A stretch of DNA of 64,000 bases from JACOND01 sp965202795 (GTDB lineage: Bacteria > Bdellovibrionota > Bdellovibrionia > Bdellovibrionales > UBA1609): the NCBI GenBank assembly GCA_965202795.1, contig OZ241848.1:1054001-1118000 (forward strand). The letters are read 5' to 3'. The notes beneath the pieces were generated by a model, which ran no database searches, had not been told where the DNA came from, and saw only the letters and a program-made list of their open reading frames with translations. Positions 8,504-17,023 of the stretch are shown in pieces. The first letter of the stretch is position 1. The number at the start of each line of letters is the position of its first letter. Made by a program: the position numbers and the translations under genes.

Positions 8504-9775
8504 ATGGGATTTGTTTTTCCTCCTGTGGGGCGCCCGGAATCCATAAGCGCCGCTTTGTGGAATGACTGGAAATGGCAGCTGAGGCAGATGTCCGCTCCGG
8601 CGCCAGATGATGGAGGGGGGCTTGTTTCGATGGCCGGCCGGGGAGCCGCTCCCATCCGGGCCGCGGGCGGGAAGACCGCGCGGAGGGCTTCTGGCGAAAG
8701 CCGCAGCTCAGGCAGAGATCCTGAAGCGGCGGATTTTCCCGCCGGCGCCGCCCCTTATTATTTGCGCCTCATCAAAAAATTCCCGCAGGCCAATTTAAGA
8801 GCCGGCGCCGCAAGGCAAAGCTCTGAAAAGGCCAGGGGCCTCCAGCAGATGAAAGACCCTTTGGGCGAGGACGCGCGCTCCCCTGTCCCCCGCCTTATTC
8901 ACCGCTATCCTGACAGGGTTTTGCTCCTGGCCACAGACATTTGCGGGATTTATTGCCGCTACTGCACCCGAAAAAAATTTACCGGCAAAGGGCGGGCAAA
9001 AATAAGGGGAGGGGATTATCAGCGGGCGCTTTCCTATATAAGGCAAAACCCAGGCATCCGGGAGGTCATCCTTTCCGGGGGCGACCCGCTCACTCTCTCC
9101 GACAGCGCCCTGCAGCAAATCCTTGGGGATTTAAGGGCGATCCGGCATGTTGAGATCCTGCGCGCCGCCAGCCGGATGCCGGCAGCCTGCCCCATGCGGC
9201 TCACCCCGCAGCTGGCAGAGATATTTAAAAAGCGCAATCCGGTTTTTTTGATGACGCATTTTAACCACCCGGCGGAAATTACAGCGGAGGCGGCGGAGGG
9301 CCTGGGCCGGATGGCGGACGCCGGCATATTGATGTTCAATCAAACTGTTCTTTTAAACGGCATCAACAACCATCCCGCTGTGATACAGGCCCTGATGAGG
9401 CGGCTTCTTTATCTGCGGGTCAAGCCCTATTATATGTTTCAGTGCGATCCCTCGGAGGGGACAGATCATTTCAGAACCTCCATCGAAAACTCCCAGTGGA
9501 TACAGCGCGAGCTGTGGGGGGCGCTGTCGGGGCTTGCGATGCCCGCGCTGTCAGTGGATATTCCCCATGGCGGCGGCAAGGCCGGCTTTGCTCCGAATTT
9601 TCTGCGGAGCAGGGAGGGGCGAAGGTGGCGCTTTCAGGGCTGGGATGGCGTCCGCGCGGACTATATCAGCCCGCCGCCGGAAAACATAAAAACCCCTCCA
9701 GACTGGGAGAGCTGCAAAAAAGAGTGGCTGGCCCTTAAAAACCAGCCCTACGGAGGCCAGAGCGGCGCGGGCTGA
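8504..9775 (+). CDS. kamA: radical SAM lysine 2,3-aminomutase family (KamA)
   Basis: The 423-residue product has the radical-SAM cluster motif CGIYCRYC with cysteines at 147, 151 and 154, an upstream TDICG block, and the C-terminal PLP-binding region DIPHGGGKAGF. The length and WNDWKWQL near the N-terminus fit KamA, which converts L-lysine to beta-lysine, more than the shorter EpmB that acts on elongation factor P. The ATG lies only nine bases after a TATAGT -10-like box with no Shine-Dalgarno, so the leader may be very short. The 3' end overlaps the convergent ferritin-like gene by 28 bp. Confidence 0.87.
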   Translation: MGFVFPPVGRPESISAALWNDWKWQLRQMSAPAPDDGGGLVSMAGRGAAPIRAAGGKTARRASGESRSSGRDPEAADFPAGAAPYYLRLIKKFPQANLRAGAARQSSEKARGLQQMKDPLGEDARSPVPRLIHRYPDRVLLLATDICGIYCRYCTRKKFTGKGRAKIRGGDYQRALSYIRQNPGIREVILSGGDPLTLSDSALQQILGDLRAIRHVEILRAASRMPAACPMRLTPQLAEIFKKRNPVFLMTHFNHPAEITAEAAEGLGRMADAGILMFNQTVLLNGINNHPAVIQALMRRLLYLRVKPYYMFQCDPSEGTDHFRTSIENSQWIQRELWGALSGLAMPALSVDIPHGGGKAGFAPNFLRSREGRRWRFQGWDGVRADYISPPPENIKTPPDWESCKKEWLALKNQPYGGQSGAG

Positions 9776-10485
9776 ACAGCTTCGCTTTCGCGCATGCCGG
9801 GAAAATCTGGTTTTGGCGCCGCATGGCGGCGGGCTTTTTTTGAAGGGGGCGCGGGCGGCGGCGCAATCGCGCGGGCGGCGCCGGGCGCCAGATCCTCTCC
9901 AATGGCCAGAAGGAGCGAAAAATACTGCTGATGCTCAAAGTCCATCAGATCCTCAAGATGGCTTTCCCAAAGGGGGTCTTCTTTTTTTATAGCCTCCTGG
10001 ACAAAGCTCAGATGCCGCTCTTCCTCATTCAAAATCCCTTTAAGGGAGAAGGGGATGTTTTTTTGCGACAGAATTTTATTGTAAAAAGAGTAGACGGACA
10101 GCGCTCTTTTCTCTACAGCGATTGTTGTGTAAAGGTAGTTGAGATGCGGCGCGGAGCGGGAAAACTCCTCCGCCTTGCGGTCAATTTTTTGGAAATACCC
10201 CCGGACAGCGGCGGAGGCCAGGATCTCAAATGGATGAAAGCCAAGGTCTTTCCCGGAAATTTTTTGTGACAGCCTTTTGAAGAAAAGGCTGTGCCGCGCC
10301 TCCTCGCTGATGTGCTCCAGAAAAGCCCTGTTGATCCGGCCGGAGGGGATGGCTTTGATGATTTTGCGCGCCCCCACATACTCAAGGTAGGACAGGGTGT
10401 TGAGCCAGCGGGCGTGAAGGCCCTTGTCAGATGTCACCTGCTCCAGAATCCGCGCAAGCCTCGCGGCCGTTTTTTTGGAATGCAT
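9748..10485 (-). CDS. ferritin-like diiron protein of unknown function
   Basis: From the ATG at 10485, preceded by GGGGGGA, the product has 245 residues. It is helical and shows a complete diiron carboxylate pattern: Glu35 in SYLEYV, ExxH at 62-65 (EEARH), Glu125 in AVEKRA and ExxH at 155-158 (EEERH). This is the four-helix ferritin-like arrangement shared by rubrerythrin-type and oxidase families. A charged proline-rich tail follows from about residue 195. The substrate is unknown. The frame can be extended to 10542 only through a non-ATG start without a binding site. Confidence 0.65.
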   Translation of the reverse strand: MHSKKTAARLARILEQVTSDKGLHARWLNTLSYLEYVGARKIIKAIPSGRINRAFLEHISEEARHSLFFKRLSQKISGKDLGFHPFEILASAAVRGYFQKIDRKAEEFSRSAPHLNYLYTTIAVEKRALSVYSFYNKILSQKNIPFSLKGILNEEERHLSFVQEAIKKEDPLWESHLEDLMDFEHQQYFSLLLAIGEDLAPGAARAIAPPPAPPSKKARRHAAPKPDFPGMRESEAVQPAPLWPP

Positions 10486-10800
10486 GCCTAATCCCCCCTG
10501 CCCCTGTATAATTGATTTTAGAAAAAAAAGCCCAGGCGGCAAGGTTTTTTAAAAAAAAACACATTTTTGACGCGCAAAGTTATGGCCGGCCCGGCCTCTC
10601 CCCCGCTGCGCCTGCCGGCAGGCTCTTTCCGGCGCCCCCCTTCCGGCCCCTTAAATGAGCCGGGGCGCCCGGTTGCCCCGCCTGAGCCTCCATTATAATA
10701 TATGTCTGTTTGAAAATTTCCCCTTCTGAAGCTTCTGGCGGGGCGGGGGGCCGCCGCCATGGCAGATCCAAGCTCATAAAAATCCCCTTAAAAAAATCCC

Positions 10801-12066
10801 ATGGATGATATATGGCGGCCCTTTACCCAAATGCAGACGGCGCCGGAAAAGCCGCCGCTTGTCCGCCGCGCCAAAAAAGCCCGCCTCATTCTTGAGGGCC
10901 GCCGCGAGGCGATTGACGCCATTTCCTCCTGGTGGGTCATCACTCATGGCCACTGCGAGCCGGACATCGTCCAGGCGGTTCAGAAACAGGCCGCCCGGCT
11001 TGACCAGGTTTTGTTTGCCAATTTTACCCATGAGGCCGGAGAAAGCCTGGCCCGGGAGATAAAATCCCTGCTCCCGAAACAGCTCTCAAAGGTTTTTTTC
11101 TCTGACAACGGCTCGACCTCTGTGGAGGCGGCTTTAAAAATGGCTGTCCAAAGCTGGGCGCAAAGCGGCCATCCAGAGAAATCCAAATTTCTGGCTTTTT
11201 CCCATTCCTATCACGGGGACACGGCGGGGGCTATGAGTCTGGGAGGCCCCGGCCCCTTCACAAAGCCCTACAGGCCGCTGCTTTTTTCCGCTGCCCGCGC
11301 CCGGCAGGGGCAGGCCAGCTCTGATGATCCCCGGCTTTTTTATGAGGATTTTGAGAGAGTTCTGGAGCGGGAGCGCGGGCGCCTTGCAGCGGTGATCATT
11401 GAGCCTTTGATTCAGGGGGCGGGCGGCATGATTATCTGGCCAAAGCAGGCTGTGGAGCGCGTCTGCCGGCTGACAAAAGAGGCCGGGGCTTACTTGATTT
11501 TTGACGAGGTGATGACCGGCTTTGGCCGGACAGGCTCGCTTTTTGGCTTCCAGCAGCTGCGGGCTGTCCCTGACATTCTCTGCCTCTCAAAAGGCCTGAC
11601 CGGAGGGTTTTTGCCTCTGGCCCTGACCATCAGCTCAGAGGAAATTTACAGCAGCTTTTTATCCAGCAAAAAAGAGAGAGCTTTGCTTCACGGGCACAGC
11701 TTTACGGGGAATCCGCTCTCCTGCGCCGCGGCTCTGGCCAGCCTGCGGCTTTTCAAAAAAAACCGGGCCGCCATTGAGGCCAGGTGGCGGGCCATTGAGG
11801 GCATCCACAGGGAGAGAGGCATGGCCTTAAGGCAAAAAGAGAAAAGGGGGGTTCGGGATGTCCGCTGGAAAGGGCTGGCCGCCGCTGTGGAAAGGGCGCG
11901 CGCCTCAGGCTATGGATCCGGGTTTGCGGAGATGGCCGCGCGGCAGGCCCTCAAACAGGGGGTCTTCCTCCGCCCCCTGGGCGGCATTGCCTATATTCTG
12001 CCCCCTTACTCCATCACAGATGGGGAGCTGCATAAATGCTGGGATGTGATGGAGGGCCTGTTTTGA
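10801..12066 (+). CDS. bioA: adenosylmethionine-8-amino-7-oxononanoate aminotransferase BioA
   Basis: The 421-residue class III aminotransferase starts with DDIWRPFTQM, characteristic of BioA, and contains SSWWVITHGH, SHSYHGDT, FDEVMTGFGRTG and the PLP-lysine region LSKGLTGGFLPL (Lys264). BioA converts KAPA to DAPA in biotin synthesis using SAM as amino donor. Other bio genes are not adjacent, though a biotin ligase gene lies at 52 kb. No Shine-Dalgarno is visible before the ATG. Confidence 0.95.
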   Translation: MDDIWRPFTQMQTAPEKPPLVRRAKKARLILEGRREAIDAISSWWVITHGHCEPDIVQAVQKQAARLDQVLFANFTHEAGESLAREIKSLLPKQLSKVFFSDNGSTSVEAALKMAVQSWAQSGHPEKSKFLAFSHSYHGDTAGAMSLGGPGPFTKPYRPLLFSAARARQGQASSDDPRLFYEDFERVLERERGRLAAVIIEPLIQGAGGMIIWPKQAVERVCRLTKEAGAYLIFDEVMTGFGRTGSLFGFQQLRAVPDILCLSKGLTGGFLPLALTISSEEIYSSFLSSKKERALLHGHSFTGNPLSCAAALASLRLFKKNRAAIEARWRAIEGIHRERGMALRQKEKRGVRDVRWKGLAAAVERARASGYGSGFAEMAARQALKQGVFLRPLGGIAYILPPYSITDGELHKCWDVMEGLF

Positions 12067-12099
12067 GGCTCGCGAAAGCCGGGATGATATCAGCCGGAT

Positions 12100-13875
12100 T
12101 CAATGGATGGTGAAAGAGGCGCGGCAGGCCGGACTAAACTGCTCAATCTTCTCTAAAGCCTCCCGCGCGCCCTGATGGCCGGGAGCCAGCTCCAAAGCTA
12201 TTTGAATGTCAGCTTTGGACGCAGCTGAAAGCAGGCTCAGAGACTGAAAGTAAGCCTCCGGATCCCGCTCCGCGCCTCCGGCTTCCGCGCCTTCGCCGCC
12301 GATGGGCCGGCCCTGAAGCAGGCGGGCAGCCTTAATTGCGAGGCTTATGGCCTGGGCCTGATCCTGAGCCGCATGGCTTGGATCCAATACGGCTTTTTGA
12401 GGGAGCCCCGCTGCCGCCCGGGCAATATCAAACAAAACAATCCCGCGAAGATAATGCGCTTCGGGGGAGATGCTGCCTCCTGAGGCTTCAAGCCCGGCAG
12501 CAATGGCCTGCAGCGCCCCCATAAGATCCCCCCGCTCCATCTTCAGGCGCGCAAGCTCTTCATAATAGTAATGCCAGTCAGGATTCTGCTCAATGGCTTT
12601 GACAAAATCCAGGCTGGCCCCCTCATAATCCCCTGTTCCGCGCTTAGCGGCGCCCCTTATAAAAAACAGGCGCGAGAGGTAAAAAGAATCCAGCAGTCTG
12701 AAATCCAAAATGCCGGGATCCAAAAAATCTATAAGGGCGCCAGGATCAAGGCGCCGGGCAAACAAGGCCATCTCCTGATTAACCGCAAGATCCAGTATGC
12801 GGATCAGATTCTCTTTTTTTAGATCTTCCCCCGCTCCCGCCGCTTTTTTTATTTCCCGCATGGCCCGGCTGAGGGTCATCCCGTCACGCTTCTCCACGGC
12901 AAGACTAATCAGGGATTCAATGCGCAGCGAGCGGGCCTCGGCGGCCTCCTCTGCTGAAGAGGATAATTCAATGGCTCTGCCGGCCGCCTCAGCGGCCGCC
13001 GCAAATTCAGAAATAAGAAACCTGCCGCCGGCATAAGACAGATGAGCCTCTCTGGAATTCGGCTCCAGAAAAACAAACCTGTCAAAATCCTTCAAAGCGG
13101 CTGCCTCTCTTCCAAGATATATGTTGATGATTCCCCTTAAGCCATAAACCGCCGCAAGATGCGGATCAGAGCTGATGAGCTGATCCGCAAGCTTCAGGGC
13201 GTCCAGGGTTTTCCCCTCTTCCACCAGAGATTCAATATGGCTGTAAGTGTCCATTATGCTTTTTTCAGCATTTAATTTTTCCATAAGCTCCAGAAACTCG
13301 GGAGTCTGCTGGCTTTCCGGCTTCAGCGCGAGAGCTTTTTCAAAACTCTCCAGGGCGCTTTCCAAGTCTTGAACCCGGCTGTCTTTCTCATAGAGCTTCA
13401 GGGCGGACAGGCCATGAACCCGCAGAATCTCAGGAAGACTTTGAGGCGCGGCCATGCTTACAGCGTCTTCGGCAGCCTGTTTCGCCGCCGAAAAGTCCTG
13501 GACATTGTATTTGATATGCGCCAGCAGGGCATAGTCCTCGTATTTAGGGGCGGGGGATTTTTCAATGGCTGCCAGCGCGTCGGCCTCCGCCCCCTCATGA
13601 TCATCAGAGTAATGTTTTGCCGCCGCCCGCAGATAATAAAATTCCGCCTGATCCTGACTGGCGGCAATGGCCTGATCCAAAAGCTCCTTGGCCTCCAAGT
13701 ATTTTTTCTCTTGAATCAGCCGCCTGGCTTTGTTGATAGCAGGCTCCTCCTCCATCTCCCGCAGATGAGAATCTTTCGCGGGCGCCTGAGGGAAAGCGTT
13801 TTGAAAAAAAAGCGCTATGGACAGAAAAAAAATCATAAGCAGGCGAATTGTAAGGGATTTGAGCCAGTTTGTCAA
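12100..13875 (-). CDS. secreted or membrane-anchored TPR protein
   Basis: The 591-residue protein begins with a hydrophobic N-terminal segment (IRLLMIFFLSIALFFQNAF), either a signal peptide or an anchor. Most of the remainder is tetratricopeptide repeats, for example KARRLIQEKKYLEAKELLDQ, AEFYYLRAAAKHYSDDHEGA, and DLMGALQAIAAGLEASGG near the C-terminus. TPR arrays bind other proteins; no enzymatic domain is visible. The large repeat array at 13.9-14.7 kb lies immediately upstream of the start. Confidence 0.75.
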   Translation of the reverse strand: MTNWLKSLTIRLLMIFFLSIALFFQNAFPQAPAKDSHLREMEEEPAINKARRLIQEKKYLEAKELLDQAIAASQDQAEFYYLRAAAKHYSDDHEGAEADALAAIEKSPAPKYEDYALLAHIKYNVQDFSAAKQAAEDAVSMAAPQSLPEILRVHGLSALKLYEKDSRVQDLESALESFEKALALKPESQQTPEFLELMEKLNAEKSIMDTYSHIESLVEEGKTLDALKLADQLISSDPHLAAVYGLRGIINIYLGREAAALKDFDRFVFLEPNSREAHLSYAGGRFLISEFAAAAEAAGRAIELSSSAEEAAEARSLRIESLISLAVEKRDGMTLSRAMREIKKAAGAGEDLKKENLIRILDLAVNQEMALFARRLDPGALIDFLDPGILDFRLLDSFYLSRLFFIRGAAKRGTGDYEGASLDFVKAIEQNPDWHYYYEELARLKMERGDLMGALQAIAAGLEASGGSISPEAHYLRGIVLFDIARAAAGLPQKAVLDPSHAAQDQAQAISLAIKAARLLQGRPIGGEGAEAGGAERDPEAYFQSLSLLSAASKADIQIALELAPGHQGAREALEKIEQFSPACRASFTIH

Positions 13876-13925
13876 CTGTTTTTTTGCTTGTTTGCCGGGC
13901 GCCGGCCTCCTGCCGGCTGCTTTCT

Positions 13926-14652
13926 CTGTTTATCTGGACGGCCTCGCGGCCGTTCCCGCGCCTCCGCGGAGCGGCAGGCTTTTCCAGAGGCGGCTTGGAT
14001 TGTTCATTGGGACGGCCTCGCGGCCGTTCCCGCGCCTCTGTGGAGCGGCAGGCTTTTCCAGAGGGATAGCTTGGCGGCGCCTGTTTATTTGGACGGCCTC
14101 GCGGCCGTTCCCGCGCCTCCGCGGAGCGGCAGGCTTTTCCAGAGGCGGCTTGGATTGTTCATTGGGACGGCCTCGCGGCCGTTCCCGCGCCTCTGTGGAG
14201 CGGCAGGCTTTTCCAGAGGGATAGCTTGGCGGCGCCTGTTTATCTGGACGGCCTCGCGGCCGTTCCCGCGCCTCTGTGGAGCGGCAGGCTTTTCCAGAGG
14301 CGGCTTGGATTGTTCATTGGGACGGCCTCGCGGCCGTTCCCGCGCCTCCGCGGAGCGGCAGGCTTTTCCAGAGGCGGCTTGGATTGTTCATTGGGACGGC
14401 CTCGCGGCCGTTCCCGCGCCTCTGTGGAGCGGCAGGCTTTTCCAGAGGGATAGCTTGGCGGCGCCTGTTTATCTGGACGGCCTCGCGGCCGTTCCCGCGC
14501 CTCTGTGGAGCGGCAGGCTTTTCCAGAGGGATAGCTTGGCGGCGCCTGTTTATCTGGACGGCCTCGCGGCCGTTCCCGCGCCTCCGCGGAATGGCAGGCT
14601 TTTCCAGAGGCGGCTTGGATTGTTCATTGGGACGGCCTCGCGGCCGTTCCCG
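13926..14652. repeat. alternating 74/81-bp tandem array, ten hairpin copies
   Basis: Ten copies of GGACGGCCTCGCGGCCGTTCC-type cores start at 13937, 14011, 14092, 14166, 14247, 14321, 14395, 14476, 14557 and 14631. Intervals are 74, 81, 74, 81, 74, 74, 81, 81 and 74 bp. The two unit types share the core and a CGGAGCGGCAGGCTTTTCC segment. They differ in the link: GGCGGCTTGGATTGTTCATT in 74-bp units, GGGATAGCTTGGCGGCGCCT in 81-bp units. Because 74 is not divisible by three, the long open frames crossing the array switch frame and are not credible genes. Confidence 0.95.
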
Positions 14653-14720
14653 CGGCCACAAAATCTCTCATGCTGTCCCAGAGGGGTTTGTTTTGATGGG
14701 CGGCTTGTTTATCTGGGCGG

Positions 14721-15224
14721 CTATTGGCGCTGCTCCCACTTGTTTTGCCATGCCTGAAGCGCGGCCCAGAGCTGCCTTTTCCGATCCGCAGCCTCTGAGG
14801 AGCCGCCATCCAAGTCTCCAAGGGAAAAAGAAGTGTGAAAGCAAAAGCTTGAGCGGGCCTTCAGCCCCTCAGCCATGCCTCCCGCCAGCCTCCCGCCAAA
14901 AGCGCACACAAAATCCGCCGGAGAGCCTGGCCTCAAACGGCCAAAAAAAGCCGGAAGATCCTCCCGCCGCTTAAGCTCCAAAACTGAAAAATCCTCAAAT
15001 CCAACAGCCCGCATGATTTTTTTCAGCAAAGCGCGCTGGGATTCGGCAGAGGATTCTGGAGGGGAATGAGAAAAGCCGCCCGCCGCCACAGCCAGCATCC
15101 GGCATGGCAATGGCCCCCTGACAAGGCGGAGAGCCGTCAGCTCCGGGGGGCGCAAATAGCGCCTGATTCCCAAAACCTCTGAAAGATAAAAAGCCGCCGC
15201 TTTGGCTTCTGGATTGATCCTCAT
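14721..15224 (-). CDS. hypothetical protein, 167 residues
   Basis: The start is supported by a strong AAAGGAGG seven to eight bases before the ATG. The product is soluble with a mixed alpha/beta appearance. Segments RINPEAKAAAFYLSEVLGIR and FVCAFGGRLAGGMAEGL are the most conserved-looking. I recognise no family. It ends close to the large repeat array and is followed upstream by about 130 bp before the protease gene on the same strand. Confidence 0.6.
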   Translation of the reverse strand: MRINPEAKAAAFYLSEVLGIRRYLRPPELTALRLVRGPLPCRMLAVAAGGFSHSPPESSAESQRALLKKIMRAVGFEDFSVLELKRREDLPAFFGRLRPGSPADFVCAFGGRLAGGMAEGLKARSSFCFHTSFSLGDLDGGSSEAADRKRQLWAALQAWQNKWEQRQ

Positions 15225-15353
15225 TGATTGGCGCCTCCTTTAACAGCAATAAGATTGATTTAGAGCCTTCAGGCGGCTGTGTCAAGCCTCCGCCTTTTTT
15301 TTGGCTTGCGGGCATATTGCGCCGCATTGAGTCCGCGCCATAAAGGCTCCCGC

Positions 15354-16586
15354 TCAGGCTGATTTTTCGCAAGAGGCCTTAAGCGTTAAGCGCCTTTCAT
15401 GACAGCGCTGCGGCAAGATCCGCCCAGGGCAGCCTCTGATGAGGGAAAAAACCGCTCCAGCCGCTCTTCGCATATATTCCAGGCCTTCCGCTGTCTGCGC
15501 GAGCCCTCCCGCCACTAGAAGAATTCTCCCCAAATCAACCATTGCGGGCCCATAGCCCTGATCAGCCGCCAGACGAAACTTCTCCGCAGCAGCGTCATAA
15601 TCTTTCTTCTCCTCAAAATGCCAGCCGGCGTCACACAGAGTCATTCTATCCTCATCCTTAAGCGCCAGATTCTGAACTCTTTTAATAACATCGTCAGGCG
15701 CCTTCAACAAATCTGCAAGGAACGGCAAAAACTTAACAGCCATCCGTCCGTCACCCCTTTGCAGGGCGGATGTCAGGCTATTCATTTGCTTTTTTATGGA
15801 ATTTTTAACGATTCTTTTTTCTGTTCCGGCTTCGTCCGCAGTTTTTAGAAGGTCTTCTAAAAGACTGGAAACCGGCCCTAACAAAAGGTATTCTCCCGCG
15901 CTTTTGACTGTTCCGACAGCGGCGCCTTTTCTGTTAAGCAAAGGCCCGCCGCTTGCGCCGCTTGCGGCAGCAAGGGAAGTATAGGCATAAAACTGGCTGC
16001 CGCTGTAATAAACCGCGCCGAGCGCTTTGGAGTATTGAAGCTTGCCTGATTTAAAGCCTTTTATTGTCGCTGCCTCTCTTGTTTCAGAGGGGAAGCCCAA
16101 AAAGAAAACCGGCTCGTTTTGAATCAAGCCGGATATCGGAAGATGAGGCCCTTTGTATTCAGGCGCCTTCAGCAAAGCCAAATCATTTTTAATATCAACA
16201 GCTGCAATTTCCGCATTCAGCAAAGTCTCAGACAGGGTTTCAATCTGAGCATCGGCGCCAGTCTGCAAAAGATGATATATCACATGAGCGGCGGTTGCGA
16301 TAAAGGTTTCGCCGCGGGGGCTTTGAACAGCAAAGCCTGTTCCTGTATCGGCAGCCAGGCCTTTGTCTGTGACTTTGATGACATTTATTTTAACAACAGC
16401 CCTGGCAGCTTCTCTTGCTGGCTGAGGGATCGCGCTTTCGCGGAGAAAGCCCCTGTAAGCTGTGTCTAAAACCGGCCTGACTCTGCCGCCTTGCGCTTCC
16501 CCCGCGGCGGCATTAGCTGTCCATGGCGCAAGGAAAAAGCCGGGCAGCAGGGCCAAAACCGCCCCTTGTTTCATAATATTTGCCAT
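15354..16586 (-). CDS. secreted trypsin-like serine protease with SEL1-type repeats
   Basis: The 410-residue product has a signal peptide (cleavage near ANAAAG). It has a complete chymotrypsin-fold triad: His101 in IATAAHVI, Asp135 in KNDLALLKA, and Ser212 in SGASGGPLLN. After about residue 320 there is a SEL1/TPR-like pair (AAEKFRLAADQGYGPAMVDL). The protease probably acts in the periplasm. The last 35 residues (from RRAAGAVFSL) look unlike a SEL1 repeat; a one-base shift in the T6 run there would give an ending QRLPWADLAAALS, so a frameshift is possible. A TTGACT-17-TATGAT promoter lies upstream. It is divergent from a paralogue that lacks the triad. Confidence 0.8.
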   Translation of the reverse strand: MANIMKQGAVLALLPGFFLAPWTANAAAGEAQGGRVRPVLDTAYRGFLRESAIPQPAREAARAVVKINVIKVTDKGLAADTGTGFAVQSPRGETFIATAAHVIYHLLQTGADAQIETLSETLLNAEIAAVDIKNDLALLKAPEYKGPHLPISGLIQNEPVFFLGFPSETREAATIKGFKSGKLQYSKALGAVYYSGSQFYAYTSLAAASGASGGPLLNRKGAAVGTVKSAGEYLLLGPVSSLLEDLLKTADEAGTEKRIVKNSIKKQMNSLTSALQRGDGRMAVKFLPFLADLLKAPDDVIKRVQNLALKDEDRMTLCDAGWHFEEKKDYDAAAEKFRLAADQGYGPAMVDLGRILLVAGGLAQTAEGLEYMRRAAGAVFSLIRGCPGRILPQRCHERRLTLKASCEKSA

Positions 16587-16718
16587 AGCTCTCTTCCGGA
16601 TTTTTCAGCCTGCTTTTTGACGCCTCTCATTTTGCTTCTTTTGCCCTCTCAATCTCCCGCGCAAGCTCTCCACAGTTTAGCCGGCTGTGACAGGCTTTGT
16701 TTGGCGCTGCCTGTGTTT

Positions 16719-16740
16719 TTTTGACGGCTTTTTGTCAAAA
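16719..16740 (-). promoter_or_regulatory. hairpin at the predicted 5' end of the protease mRNA
   Basis: TTTTGAC and GTCAAAA form a seven-pair inverted repeat with an eight-base loop. It starts within about two bases of the transcription start expected from the promoter at 16749-16777, so it would sit at the extreme 5' end of the transcript and could protect it from decay. Confidence 0.4.
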
Positions 16741-16748
16741 CCAGGAGC

Positions 16749-16777
16749 ATCATATATAAAACCCCCTTAAAAGTCAA
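16749..16777 (-). promoter_or_regulatory. sigma70-type promoter for the trypsin-like protease gene
   Basis: On the minus strand TTGACT is followed after exactly 17 bp by TATGAT. The predicted transcript starts near 16742, leaving a leader of about 155 nt before the ATG at 16586. Confidence 0.6.
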
Positions 16778-16834
16778 GCAAAAAACTCAATTTTGGCGCC
16801 TTTCCGCCTGATTCTGCCGCAAACTGTTTAAAAT

Positions 16835-16867
16835 CTGTTCGATGGGGGGCCTGGCGGCCGCTCCCGG
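16835..16867 (+). repeat. diverged copy of the dispersed hairpin repeat
   Basis: CTGTTCGATGGGGGGCC followed by TGGCGGCCGCTCCC keeps the GGCC-N4-GGCC core and a flanking GGG/CCC pairing. It lies in the regulatory region between the two divergent trypsin-like genes. Confidence 0.6.
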
Positions 16868-16933
16868 CAGAGCGCTGCTCTGAGCATGCTTTTGGCAGAG
16901 CCTGTTTTGAGAGCGCTTTTTAGCCAAATCCGC

Positions 16934-16962
16934 TTGACAAAAGCCATGGACTGAGGCATAAT
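16934..16962 (+). promoter_or_regulatory. sigma70-type promoter for the pseudoprotease gene
   Basis: A perfect TTGACA box is separated by 17 bp from CATAAT. It faces the gene starting at 17024 and predicts a leader of about 55 nt. Confidence 0.65.
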
Positions 16963-17023
16963 TTCCGCAAGATTTTTTTTCCAGAGCTTTTGAGGGCAGG
17001 GGCCTGAAAACGCGCCGGCCGGC

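Noticed and set aside
13926..14652. CRISPR array
   Set aside because: The intervals are two recurring linker sequences rather than unique spacers, unit lengths and hairpin type do not fit, and no cas gene is present. The arrays at 504 and 50087 fail for the same reason.
13369..14974. Several long plus-strand frames of WDGLAAVPAP-type peptides over the 14-kb array
   Set aside because: All frames read the same repeat DNA and change frame at every 74-bp unit; some begin inside the TPR gene on the opposite strand.
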